Source: Pholis gunnellus (taxonomy: Eukaryota; Chordata; Actinopteri; Perciformes; Pholidae). From it: a stretch of DNA of 64,000 nucleotides. Below the pieces are notes generated by a model, which was given only the letters and a program-made list of their open reading frames with translations, did not search any database and was not told the origin of the DNA. Each line of letters begins with the position of its first letter. Within the stretch, counting starts at the first letter, position 1. The stretch is taken from the NCBI GenBank assembly GCA_910591455.2, contig OU342805.1:24460708-24524707 (forward strand), read 5' to 3'. Position numbers and translations under genes: made by a program. Of the stretch, positions 1 through 31,400 are shown one piece after another.

Positions 1-374
1 AAAATGTCTTTAAATATCTTGTTTAGACTGAAGGACTCAAAGATATTCAGTTTAATATGATATAAAACAGAGAATATATTTGAGACCATAGCTGAGAGGC
101 CAAAACCAAAACATTTTTGCATGAAAAATCACTTTAATGATCAATCTATTATCAAAATAGTCTGAGATTATTTTTCTGTCGACTAATCGTTGCAGCTCTA
201 GAAGTGAACATGAATTTACTTTGGGGGATTCATTGTACAACATGTGGTGGCATTTTCCGAAATAGATAAGACACGTGAGTGACAATGATGCTCGGTAGGC
301 AGTGCATTTCACCAAAACACAGATGCTATGAGCTAGAAGTATCATGGAAGAGAAAAGAGTGAGAAATGTGCAAC
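1..374. other. AT-rich intronic sequence, nothing recognised
   Basis: No open frame with family similarity, repeat or splice pair that fits epb41l1 was seen here. Confidence 0.5.
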
Positions 375-461
375 CTCAGGCGAAGCCACCACAGTCTTCT
401 GGACGAAACCCTCAACAGAAAGGCTGTTAACAGGGTCCTTCCCCACTGCTTGGCCCGCCGA
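375..461 (-). CDS. Possible additional epb41l1 exon (29 codons)
   Basis: On the minus strand a strong pyrimidine tract (about 465-515) ends in GGCCAG. An open phase-0 stretch of 87 bp follows, reading SAGQAVGKDPVNSLSVEGFV then QKTVVASPE, and ends at GAG|GTTGCA. It sits downstream of exon M in transcript order, is a multiple of three, and would join exon M in phase. Codon choice looks coding and it is GC-richer than its surroundings. I do not recognise a mammalian match, and the donor is weak after the GT. It may be a fish-specific or alternatively spliced exon, or chance. Confidence 0.3.
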
Positions 462-1658
462 CTGGCCGGCACGAGGCAGAGGAGAGAGTTCGAAAGAAGA
501 GGGGAAGAACAGCGGTTAGAGCTCGGACTCGAGGGACGAAAAAAAGACAGGGAGTGAATTAGTGAGACGCACAATAAAACCATTTCATGCAAAAGCGAGA
601 AAATGGGGAGAGACAGAAAGAATCAGTGCTAACTGGTCTTAACTGAGTTATTCTGTAGAAGCTTTTCGATGAGCTTAAAAACATGCACCGAATCCACATA
701 ACCAAATCAGCAGACATTTGCAATGCAAACGATTTTTTTGCAACTACATCAAAGAGCTGAATCTTAGAGCACAGAGACTCTCCCCGCCTTCCACTGTCAC
801 TCAAACAGAATAGTACCCCCCCCCCCCCCTTTTACCAGGAACGAGACGCACGGCTGATTACATTTTCTGCCGCAGACAACGCTTGACATTCTCTGGGCAT
901 AATCTGATCGTCCCCAACAGCAGACGAGAGATTGTTTGAAGGGAATTTAGGAACTCGGCAAAAACACAAACCATCCTATCAGAAGACTACAATCTCAGCG
1001 CTCTATCTCCAAAAGCCTCATTACCAAAACGTGATCAAAGCTCGAAAACTGTGTCACTGTCAGGCAATCAAGGAAAATCCTTGAAAACAAAAAAAAGAAA
1101 GGTAACCGATAATTATTTCTCAAGTGCCTCACATTGAGTTAATCTCAAGAACATCACATCACTAATCTCATCAAGATGCTTCCCTTCTGTGCTGCATGTC
1201 AGTCATCCTCCGGTACCTCTGAGATATTGTCATTCCGGCACACCGGAGAGAGGCAGAATGAACATCATTATACGCATTTCTTAAAAAATAAACTGCAGAT
1301 TTGTGCGGTTTACTCCCGTGAGCAGTAGTCACAGGAGACACATCTTTGAACTGCCTGTAGGGAAACACATTCAATAGCCATGACTGTTCCCACGAATCAT
1401 ATCTTCAGGCTTGAAATTCACATAAAAAAAGCAAAACAAAACAAGTGTCTTCCGCGTGACAAAAATATGGCCCGTTTGGCCTCGAGTTAAGCAGCAATTC
1501 GACATGGCAGCAGGCCAGACGGGAATATCAATGCCCTTTAAAGGAATGTCAAGCATCACAGTTGGCTGGATTCGAGATATTGACCATAGTGCCCCCCCCC
1601 CCCCCCCCCCCCCCCACCTCCCTCCACCTCCCTCCACCTCCCTGAGTCCCCTACTCAC
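462..1658. other. Intron downstream of epb41l1 exon M
   Basis: Contains a 14-base C tract at 816-829 and the C/G-rich repeats next to exon M (listed separately). No further exon recognised. Confidence 0.6.
1592..1652. repeat. C24 tract plus CCTCCA-type short repeats beside the exon M donor
   Basis: On the plus strand 24 C (1592-1615) are followed by four units of the type acctccctcc up to 1643. On the transcribed sense these are G-runs starting a few bases after the exon M donor GTGAGT. Confidence 0.95.
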
Positions 1659-20599
<18,941 letters not shown>

Positions 20600-22369
20600 G
20601 CTTGCTGCTGCCCCCTGCTCTCTGGGAGGGCTCCTTTCTTGCTCTCTTCACCTCCGGACTCGGGGCCTGCCTCTGTCTCGTCAGCAAAGTAACACCAACC
20701 TGAGAGGAGACAGCAAACAAACAAATATTTTCAAGAACTGTCGTAGATTCCCTCTTCGAAATGCCATGTCAGAAGCGTTAATGCATGCTCTCCTTCGGCA
20801 CCAAAAGAGCCGAGATGACAGCAGGAGCCGCAGCTGGACTGCGAGGAATTCTGAACACGAATGCCTTCACCCTCCAAATAATAAACGGCACTGGCACCAG
20901 GATCACACTTTCATTACACATTCTGAAAGCTACAGCTTCTTGATACAACACAATTTCCACAGACATACTTCACCTTGCCGGCAAGGACATTTACTTTAAT
21001 TATAAAATCCCTCACTGAGCCAGATAATGATCATCTATTTAAGCGAGACAAGCTCCAGCACTGGGAAGACGACTACCAAAAAAAAAAATGAATTAGTGAA
21101 TGAATTAGGCCATAGGCACTACTGTTGGTACTCATGGCTATAGACAGCGCATTCCTTCAGTCGCAAAGGTGTTTAACCAAAAAACTGGTAAGAGTATCAT
21201 CCATGAGTGGGTATGAATGCTTGTAAGGCTCCAGTCTTTATAGCTTCAGTGTGCAATGGACTATGTAATTGCCTAAATGCATATAAGGTCATATGTAAGG
21301 TAGTGGTCCATCTATCTGGATCAATTCAATATTAAACGATCCAACATCATCGATGCAAAGTGTAAACATCCAAACATATCATCCTCTCAAACATACGCCT
21401 TTATTTTACCATTTCTGTCCAAGCGCACCTCCTCCCTAAACATTCAAACTGTGCAAGCGGAGTTAGCGAGCGGCGGCGCTAGCGGTGTCAGGTGGGTGCG
21501 TGTGCGGTCGATCGAGTGTCACGTGAGCACAACAAAGTTAGCGACAACTTCGGGTCAGGCTCACAGGCTCACTTAAGGTGGACCGACCTTTAAGGTGGAC
21601 AAGCAATTTGTGTCAAGGCGCCCGCCGGCTTTGACCAGAAACCAGACCTCCAACCTCTTTTTATTCAAAAGAATAGATTGTTCTTCATTCAAATGTCTGG
21701 AGAAGCCCGGTAAAAGAATCATCAAATCATATTTAAGTTGCTTTTTGCAAGTTGATATCAATGTAACTGATTGCGTTAAACTGGCATATGATATCGTATC
21801 GTATGGATCGCAGGCTCCGGAATTTTTTTATCTCATATAAATTGTATCATGGCAGGCTTTGTATTTTCAGACAGGTATTGTATCATTGTCCAATGAATCA
21901 ATATCTCATTATACTGTCATGAAAATAGTGATTTACATCCCTAGTAATATGTTGGCTCAAGTCATAGCGTTGTCTTTGATTTATCTAGTTCAGGCAATAA
22001 CACCAAACAACACAAAGACCCACACACACATGTTACAGTGTAAAGCAGGTGTGTTCTTTTTTTCCTTTCCTTTCTGTGCAGCAACTTCCCTCATCGACTT
22101 CTACTCCACTTTGTCGGTTTCTGCACTTTATGGAGATCAGTTGGAATGGGTTGCCTTGGGTTGTGGGTTATAAGTGTGGGTGGACTGAAAAAAAAAATCT
22201 GCAGCTGAAGCGGAAGGAGAGTGCAGCCACTTCTGTCTGTATAGAGAGGCGTGTACTGCATGGCCAAACAAAGGCTCACTACAAAAGGTATTAATGATGT
22301 TTGAGGAAATTAATTACTAGTGAGCAGAAATCTTTTTCTTTCCTCATCAACAAAACATCACTTACTTTA

Positions 22370-22463
22370 AAACCAGGTAACAGCTCGTCTCTGTCCAAAA
22401 GTAACGAAAATCCATCTACCTGCACGTCTTTAGTTCACTAATCAACCGTGTATATCTTGTTTG
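22370..22463 (+). repeat. Dispersed repeat family P, internal fragment
   Basis: The segment ctctgtccaaaagtaacgaa followed by atccatctacctgcacgtct and gtatatcttgtttg corresponds to the middle of the family seen at 47,961 and 4,700, in the same orientation. Confidence 0.65.
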
Positions 22464-23724
22464 CTGCCAAGAGCAATAACTACGTGGAGTCTCCGCTCAT
22501 TGACCCTTTTATGGATTTTATATTACTGCTGCATCTTATATGATGATTTAAGCACTGTACTCTTCAATGCATCGCTTTAAATTTATGCAGCTCCATTCTG
22601 CTTACATGATAATGAAAGTCTTGAGTTGTGTTTTTAAAAAGCGAAACCCTTTTTGAGTCGGATTCTGTTTGCAGAGATCAGAAAAGCCAATGTAGGAGAA
22701 GTATTTAGTTCCCAGTAGAGTCCTAATGATTTACATCACTCTGACAAGCCTCGTTTCACCACTTCTCACTGTATACTTAATGTCTTATCAGCTTACGTGG
22801 GCTGGGTACTTTAATGTGCATTACGCAAAAAATAAAAATCACATCGAGTGCATTTCAGTGTTGTCTATTAAGTGGAGACCGGCTCCTCTGCCTCCCCCAC
22901 AAAAGGATTTCTCCCTGTGCGATTGCTCAATGTCTAAGTGGGGAATCAAAAGCTCAGCCTCTACGATTCAGAAGACACAAAAAAAAACTGACATTCACAG
23001 TGAAATGAATGAAAAAGATAGTTGAACATTTAAACTCCATTGTGGAGTTGATAAAGTCCCCCCCCCCCCCCACACCATACACAGTGAACTTTAAATACAT
23101 ATTTTTGTGACCCAGGGTGGATCTTCTTTCTTTTTTTATACCCACTGGTGAAGGATTCCCCACAAGATGAAAAAGATGCTTTAGACCGTGGAACATGATC
23201 TTCCAGGACCTCTCATAAAAGGAAGACCAGGCGCATGATGTGTGAACATGTTCTCAGTGGAATCTGCTTTATCTAGCCCCCCCAACCAATACTTCAGGAC
23301 CCTGCGTTTAACCCAGTCTCTGTAAGACCCTGGAAGTCTCTCTGCTCCTCGAGCAGCAAATCCCATCAAGGTAATGCACCCGAGAGTTGAACGGTGACTG
23401 ACGACTAACACAGGAACACAACCGGTTCTCACCGGTTCAGAGGAGAGACGCCCCACTCGCTCCCAACCAGGGAAGATCTTGCGTGTGATTAAAAGGAGGG
23501 TTAGAAAAAGGATAGTCCCGGTCCTTGATTATGATGATGGCTGAGCCGCGTTTGAAACCGCTGTAAAAGTAGTCTACAAACACACACACAGCTGTGATCG
23601 CATCACAGCATCACTGAGCCAATTAGTCACCTATTGTTACATGCTGATATGATTGAAGGAGGAAGTGAAGAGCTGGAAAAAGGCATGAAATGAAGCAGGT
23701 GTCATGTCAAAGTCTGTTCTCTGT

Positions 23725-23900
23725 TTAGGTAAATGGACTTGCACTTAGTACATGTCAACATTCATACACTGAGGGAGCACATCAGATTCCAATCATTCAC
23801 ACTGATGGACGATCGGGAGCAATTTGGGGCTCAGTGTTTCGCCCGCGGGCACATTTGAGAAACCGGGGGTTCGACCCGCCCTGCCTGCTGACCAACAGCT
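23725..23900 (+). repeat. Dispersed fish repeat with tRNA-like end, family U
   Basis: Runs gtaaatggacttgcacttag, catgtcaacattcatacact, cgggagcaatttggggctca, then ggggttcgacccgcc. This block order is a common fish repeat. The related segment at 25,262-25,400 carries the same end in the opposite orientation. Confidence 0.65.
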
Positions 23901-25261
23901 GCTCGGAAACGTGTATCCCCATGACACCAGGAAGGTTAAACAGATTATGTGGTCTGTTCGCTGTTTTCAGATCCGCTCATCCATCTGGACGAGAACTAAA
24001 TAGAAATAGCCAATCTTCTCGCTGATGGTCTCATTTACTCATGTGGGTCATGGAAAGGCACCGGTACTGAATTGAGGCCGTTTCACAGCCGGTTAAAAGT
24101 TCCTCGCAGCGTTCCTGAAGCTCGGAGTCGTACGTCCACTCAGGGCCCTCGTTTTCCCCTCGCTGCCTGACCCAGCAGGGCACCGGGCTATAAGTTGCTA
24201 AATCAATTCCCCACGGGCTCCTCCACTTTTTGTTTTCGCCTTCTCCTCCCAGTCCAAATCAGTCAAGCTGAAAATGACGAGCATCTTCCCCTGTGTCAGG
24301 TGCGCACCATGTCAAACAGACGCTGACTGACGCCCCCCCCCGTCACTTAACATCCATCTGGGTTACATGACACAAAGCCGTCATCTACAGCTTGTCTGTG
24401 TGTTTATGTGCTGTGTTCACAGCGACCAATCATCTGAAAACCGCCCGTCTAACCATTTTCTGTTCCCCACTGTGGCCATTTTTCACGTTTCACATCCGTA
24501 CCCACATCGACAGTTAACTGTTGCTTTGAAGTGGTCGTGTACGATCATGTCAGTCTATAATGAAAGAGCCCTTCGTGGACGCACGTACACATAAATTGAG
24601 AGTACAAATCACACAATCCAAAGTCGGTTCGTGGCAAATGGGGTCCCTTATTGAGACATCTCATGAAATCAGATTAATTGACAAATTAATACGGATTGAT
24701 GCCACAGAGCGAGGCCGCGGAGCCGTGCAAATGCATTCATTTCCTGCGCGAGACCATTACCCACAATTACCGGCCGTCGACCCAGCCGAGACCTCCGCAG
24801 AGTGGGGGGGGAAGAAAGCGCCTTACAGTGCAGGAACACATCGCGCGTTTCCTTTTGTTGCACCACCGTGTGCAGTTCACTGACGACGCCTGTCTTTGAT
24901 ATCTGCCATCAGTAATAACGATTCATCACAGAGGGGAGGCCCATTGTTTCCCTCGGAGGGTTATGAAACGCCACCCTTCCCCTACAAGCGCAGCCTCTTC
25001 TTGTTTCTCATCAGAGGTACGCTTTAATCTAAGCAAGGCAGGCGGAGGGAGAACGAGAGAGAGGGAGCGAGCGCGCATGTCTGCGGAAGGGAACTGGCTC
25101 GGCTCCGAGATGCAGTTGCCATGGTAACAGCATAGAGGACCCTCTTTTTCTTTTTTTTTTCTTCACACCCGCTCGTCTCTCAAAACAGAGAGACGGACCG
25201 AACGAGGAGGGTAGATGAGAGGCCAAAAGACAAAAGGGATGGAGGATGAATGGGGAAAGAT

Positions 25262-25400
25262 TGCTGCTGCCTGCTCAGTGGGTGGAGCGGTCTGGAGGGT
25301 TGGCGGTTCGATTCCCGCTGTCTGCATGTCAGAAGTGTCCCTTGTGAGAAACCGAACCACAAGTTGCTCCCCGGGCACTTTAATGCTCAGTATGGGTTAA
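25262..25400 (+). repeat. SINE-like fragment with tRNA-type internal promoter boxes
   Basis: A box-A-like TGCTCAGTGGGTGGAGC (25,272-25,288) is followed 16 bp later by GGTTCGATTCC (25,305-25,315), an exact match to the RNA polymerase III box B pattern. It continues ctgcatgtcagaagtgtccc and acaagttgctccccgggc. It does not fold as a tRNA, so I read it as a tRNA-derived dispersed repeat. Confidence 0.65.
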
Positions 25401-28400
25401 ATGCACAGGTCAAATGTCATGTATGTACCCGGTATGTATATGACCGTTGGAAGATTTTAAGAAATGACAAGAGGTGTTGTGACTCAAAAGAGGAGTCGAA
25501 GGCGCCTCCCCTCCAGTTAGGGGTGGAACCCTGCACAAGGGGACGGATGGGGAGTTTGAAGCAGAGGCCACCGCCGCTGACCTCACCCTCTACCGTCTAT
25601 CCGACATCTGAGCCCTGACAGGCACAGTCAGCACTCTTTGGCCGATACACAAGCCTAATTCCACTGCGCGAAACCTCGTTTATAATCACATTTAGCCATT
25701 AGCATGCACTGAGCTCACAACGCAGCCGGGTAATCACGAAGAGTGCCGCACTGGCAGAAGAGGAAGACGCAACACAATAGCTGCTACAGTGCATCCTCTT
25801 ACTTAGCTTGGGTAGCTATTTGCATACGGGTTCCAACTGCTGCAGTACATGTCAGGTGCATGAACAGGCACGTCTGCAGCCACAGCTGCCATTCATGACT
25901 GGGATCGTGTTAAAGTTACACATGTCTCCCGAGAGTCACAGGTCAAGGAAGATTCAAGTGTTGAACTTCCAGTTTAAGGTCACGTTCGTGTCAGCAGTGT
26001 GAGGTGGAGCAGAAGCACTCGGGTCAAGTGGTTTTAAATTAGGTGAAAGAGGGATACATTCAGAGAGAGACAACGACATTGACGAGTACAAGTTGATAGA
26101 ATTCACAGTATTGCTGTTCCACGGTGAAGTGACTGGAGCCGTGTTTCCATTCACATTTTTTTTATGAGCATTTTGAAGCAGCTTTATGAAAGTAAGAGAG
26201 ACAGTGAAGAGTTGATGCTCTAAATGGATTATGGAATGGCCTTTGCCGAATAAATTCTGACATATGACTGATCCGCCGTTTCTGCAGAGACCTCTCTCCA
26301 TTTGTCTCTCGGTGGTTAGATAGCCACGTCGGCTTGTAGCTACGTCGGCTTGTTTTGTCTCATGTTCGCAAACTGCGCTGTAGCTGAGTTTATTCGCTCC
26401 AAACCGGTTGATTCCATTTCTTTTTTTTTTTGCGTCATTTTAAAAGTTCACGTAAAATTCAATCATTTAATGGAAACACAGCTCATGATGACATACAGCA
26501 TTTACATACAGCATTTACTGCAGGCCCACAGAGTCAAAATGGCTGCAGCGTTTTGTTCATGGAGCTTCCAACACATTAGCAGGCCGCCCGTATAAACGGC
26601 CTCCAAAGTATTTGAAGACCCATTTTAGCATTTTAGCCCCCCCCCATCCCAGTAATGACCTCACTTGTGTTCAACCTTCTTTCTTTTTTCCTGTCCGTAC
26701 GAGTTCAGCGAGTATCTGCTACCGTACTGGGCAGTGAAATTCCGGCCACCTCGTCATGTTGTCAACAACTCTGGCTCTTCCTCCGAGAAAGCAGATCACG
26801 ACGCACCGCAGTGTGTCAGTGACAGTTCATACAGTCACTCAGAGAGGAGGATGGAGAAGGGGGAAGCACTTGAGGACAGACACTGCTCTCATTCACCCCG
26901 ACATCACACACAGGGCCCCTCGTACACACTTGACAGCTGTAATGCAACACTGATACAAGCCACACATGCATGGCCCGGGGGACCTTTTTTTGTGTTCTTT
27001 TCCTAAGACAACGTTTCCTAAGACGACGTCATCCTCAGCCGATGACAGATGAGTCCTGAGCGGGGGGCCGGAGTACAGCGCAGCCACAACAACTGCATGA
27101 CTCTTCAAGCCTGGCATTCTTGCAGTGTGTCTGGAATCATCCCCAAGAGAGAGAGAGAGAGAGAGAAAGAAAACATGTTTCCTCTGTGCAGTTGTTGTAA
27201 CAACACATGCTCACCTTCCTCTTGGGCAGACGACGTGAACGCAAAGCGGCACAAAGTTTGGAACTCGGCTAAATTAAAGGCACCCGCTCTAAGAGGAATA
27301 TCAACACAGGCGGTCGCAAACAGAGAGCAGAATTACCCCGAGAGCCGGCAGTAAAAAAAAAAAAGAAATCGCCAAGGAGACATCACTCTGTCACAAGCGT
27401 ATCTAATGGAACCTGACCTTTCTAATGCCCCCAGGGGGGGAGAACCACCAGTGACGAATGAGTCCCTGAAGCTGCCAGACGCCAAACACTGCAGGGACTG
27501 CAAGTTGCAAAGTCTCCCCTCGCTCCTTCTGTCGTCCTCCCCTCTCGCAGCTGACGATAAATGAGCGAAAGTTAGCGTAGCCAGGGGGAAACACGGCCGT
27601 TTGGGGAACACGCAGCAGGGAAAACGAGGACAAGGGTCGTGGGAGCACACTGGCGGTTGTGCAGGCATCATCGTGAGCCTCGGGGGGGAGGGAGACACAT
27701 GGCGGCAAGAAAGACGCTTGTTGGCTCGTGAGCGCACTGTGCGTCGTCAAAGCTGTGCCGAATTCTGAGAACCATATATAAGCGGAGCTACATGCTACTT
27801 AAAAAAGGCGCAATGTTCTTCAAATGCTGGTAACAGAGACGGTCACTGTGGTCTCTCGTGAGGATACAAAGTCTCCTCCAAGTCATCCAGCACATTTTGG
27901 AAAGTCTTTTCTCACCGGCCATTTCATGTCAGAATAATTACTATTTCACAGGAGGGGCTCCGATTCTCCTCACCAAACGTAAGGGATTATTTTCTTAATA
28001 TAATAATCCTATCCCATCGCATGCGTACAACGTGTTGCCTCTTTTAACGCTTTTCAGATGCGAGCACGTGCGCCGCACGGCTCTCGTTTTATCAGCTCCC
28101 TGTCTTAAAAAACAACAAAAAAACGCTGTGACAGTCTCAAAGGCCAGCGTGTAATTGTCTCGGCGTGAGGCCTCCGCCGTGCCCCCAGTTAATGAGAGAC
28201 TGTCACACTGGTTGCACTTCCCAAACCAGATTCTCCGCACACTGTAATTCGTGGGGGTGGGAACATTATTTCCTGTTGCTTGGAACTATAATTACAGCTG
28301 TTTTCTTGGCTTTGGTGCTGACAACAAAAAAAACAATGAAAAAACAGGTCAGTGCGGTCTCAATTATGTCGCACTCGTTTTTTTTTAGTGCCTGGATGGA

Positions 28401-31400
28401 ACTCCCCTCACAAGCGTTTTTTTTTTACTGTTTGTTGTAGTAGGGTTAAAGGTCATTTGATCGCAGAAGAAAGATAAGAATTGGGAAGCTGTTGACAGTA
28501 TTAATATTGTACATATTTGCCAGCCTTGCGACCGTCAGCAGGCAGAAACAAAAGGGTGTTATTCATCCCTTCCTTTACCAATTCTTACTTGCTACTCAGT
28601 TCACAAGTTCAAACCTATGATAAAAGACACTCCTGAACGGATTCCCAGACAAAAATGCCGTTTGTTCTCCGTGAGATGAGACGCGATTGCGCCGCAGTTT
28701 GAGTCACGCCGTCAATAACTCCACATCTCTCCACAATTTTCAAACTCATCTGGTGACCCAAGACGCTTGATGTTTTGCGTCAGCTTGGCGCACGCAGTTA
28801 AGTCTCACCCTCATTTTCCCTTTGAAGAAATACACAAACACACACACACACACACACACCCTCCCACGCAACACACTCGCACTTTCCCTTTGATTTCACT
28901 CTCTGCATTAGGTCTATATTCATTTATTTTTCCTTTTGTTCTCATGTATACATTTTGTATTTATTTAATGCTTTTTTTCCCCAGTTTTATTCCGCGTGTC
29001 TTTTTTTCTAACTCCTGTTTTGCACTGTTTATTGTACTTTGTCTTCATGTTTATTTTACATGCAGGAATAAATCCACCTGCCTGGCAGTGAATTTGAAAG
29101 CAGGCAACAGTTGCAGGAGTGTTTGTTGACAACACAGGCCGCTGTTCAAGCCTCTGTCAGACGTGCACCTTGAAGAGTAGAGGTGTGGATCTTCACTAGC
29201 CTCACTTTTCCCCTGCCAACGATTCGAATGCACAACAATACGCGACGTATCGCATCCTCAGTTTGACATATTACTGCACACGGCTACTTTTTTCATGTAT
29301 TAATACAAGCAGTCCGATAAATCTGGACTCCCATTTTATTTAGAAAATGCTTTCAAAAATCAGACTCAAGTCTGTAATATAAAGAGCTGCATCTTATCCG
29401 TTTGACCCACGTCAGTACATAAACATCACTAAAACAAAACAGAAATCCTTGCAGTGCATTAAACGTGTGATGTGTTCTACAAAAAATAAGGTTTTCACAC
29501 AGCAGCTCTAAGACAAGGCCCTTCCTGTTGCCTATGCATGACTTAGCCTCACGGCTAGCGAAACTTTCCCTACTCACATCTTCTTCTCTTACTTAAAGGT
29601 TTAAGTCAGAGAAGTCTTTTGACTTTAAAGTGACAGCATTAACTTTAGAACTGTGAACAATCGTTTTTTTCTTTGATATCCTAGTTTTAACTTCTGCGAT
29701 CAATCACAGATTGCACACAGCATAGTCATTCATTACGCTGTCCCTGCACATCATTGACACAACAGCATTATAGACTTTGCATCCCTCCACAGTTAGATGA
29801 ATACAGACGTCTGTTGTGAAATCCATCCCTTCCAACCGGAAGTCGCAAGTCTTGCCTCATGACCCCGTTGTAAGCACTGGCACAATACCTGCTTTGTTTC
29901 CCTCACAGTGTTTGCCCGGCTGGCGCAATGCTCAGATTAGTTTGCCTTTTAAGTGGAAAACTGATCTGCATGCTTACACAGAGACACGCACAGACACACC
30001 TTTAAAAAGATGTACTCGGCTTTAAACGTGAGCCTCATTCTGGTCACTTTCCAGCAACAAGGTGTGTGTTTTCAGCACAATGTGGCGGCGGGGGGGGGTG
30101 AAACAAACATACTTTGGTTTTATGACACATTCAAGGTCAACCTGTGTTCCCACTTTTCTACTCACAGACATTGCTTGCGAACGATTTCTTAGCCGGCGAC
30201 AAGAAAGTGACAACGTGTCAACCTGCGTCTGCGTGGTAATATGCTAACGGTCACGCTCGACTGCGTTTTTGAACGCGCGCGTGCCCTTGCAACGCAGTTC
30301 ATCAGAGAGAGCCGCGTCCTCTGTGGGGATAAATCCAGAGAGAACAACGCGGCCACAAGCCTTGGATAGCCACCGTAGGAAGGACGTAACATTGAGCTGC
30401 CATTTCTACACACAGCAGACACCTCGGAGGTGGCTTTTTTTTTACAATTTCCTCTTGCCCTTAGAAGTCGTAGCGAACGCCATAAATCATCGGGGAAAAT
30501 GGTGGATGTCAGGGAGCCTTGAACACTGCAGGACTCATCTCCTCACAGCTCGCCTTGAGTTTTAATCAAACTCTTTTACTGTATTTATTTCAAAGGGCTC
30601 AAGGTGGATCAGCTGGCAATACACAGGAAGTATTGTTTGGATTCTCATGAGCAAGCCCGGGGCTTTTTATTTTTTTATTTAAATCCCATTGAATTTGGCA
30701 TCAGTGCTGAATTTCTTGGGATTTGTCAAAACTGCAGCATACTACAGAGAGGATGATTGTTCACAGAAAAGTCGAAATCCTTTTATGACATTACTGCAAG
30801 AGGTGGCGATTCAGAGCACAGGAAGTACATTATCATCCCACCTTTGTCGGGTTAAACAGAAAAAATTAAAGCTGCTGTTTCCATCCCGGGAACAGTCAGC
30901 GCCTTTGTAAATGGCAATGGCAATGGCAGTAGACTTTCATTAGAAAAAACTCATCAGCTCTGCAGTGTGCTCCCATCGGAACAATTCACAACAGGGATTG
31001 CTGGACGCATGCTATTTCCCTCCTGCCCGGCTCCTTGTGGCAGCGCTCTCTGCCAGCTGAACACATCCTGCTGCTGCCCAGCTAGCTGGAGCGGCACTCG
31101 GCCCACTGCTGGCTAATGGACTGCCTTAAAGCGTATAGAGAAGGCAGAGCCACTGTGGGCCTGCGCGTCAGCACGGCCAGCGTGCAGCAGGTGCGTCCCC
31201 GTCGCCTGCACAAAGAGGCAGCGAGCTGGAGTACATGAGTCAGTGTTTTGTTTGCTTTGCCTACGTTCCCCCACTCAGGCACGTGCGCACACACACACAC
31301 GCCCCTGGCCTAAGCTTTTCCATCATCTGAGGAGAACTCTCCTTAATATTTCTGGCTACAGGGCCGATTCACATTCTCCATGCTAGGATGCGGAGACCAA

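Noticed and set aside
25262..25340. tRNA gene suggested by box A/box B
   Set aside because: No acceptor stem or cloverleaf can be drawn around the boxes, and the flanks match a dispersed repeat.
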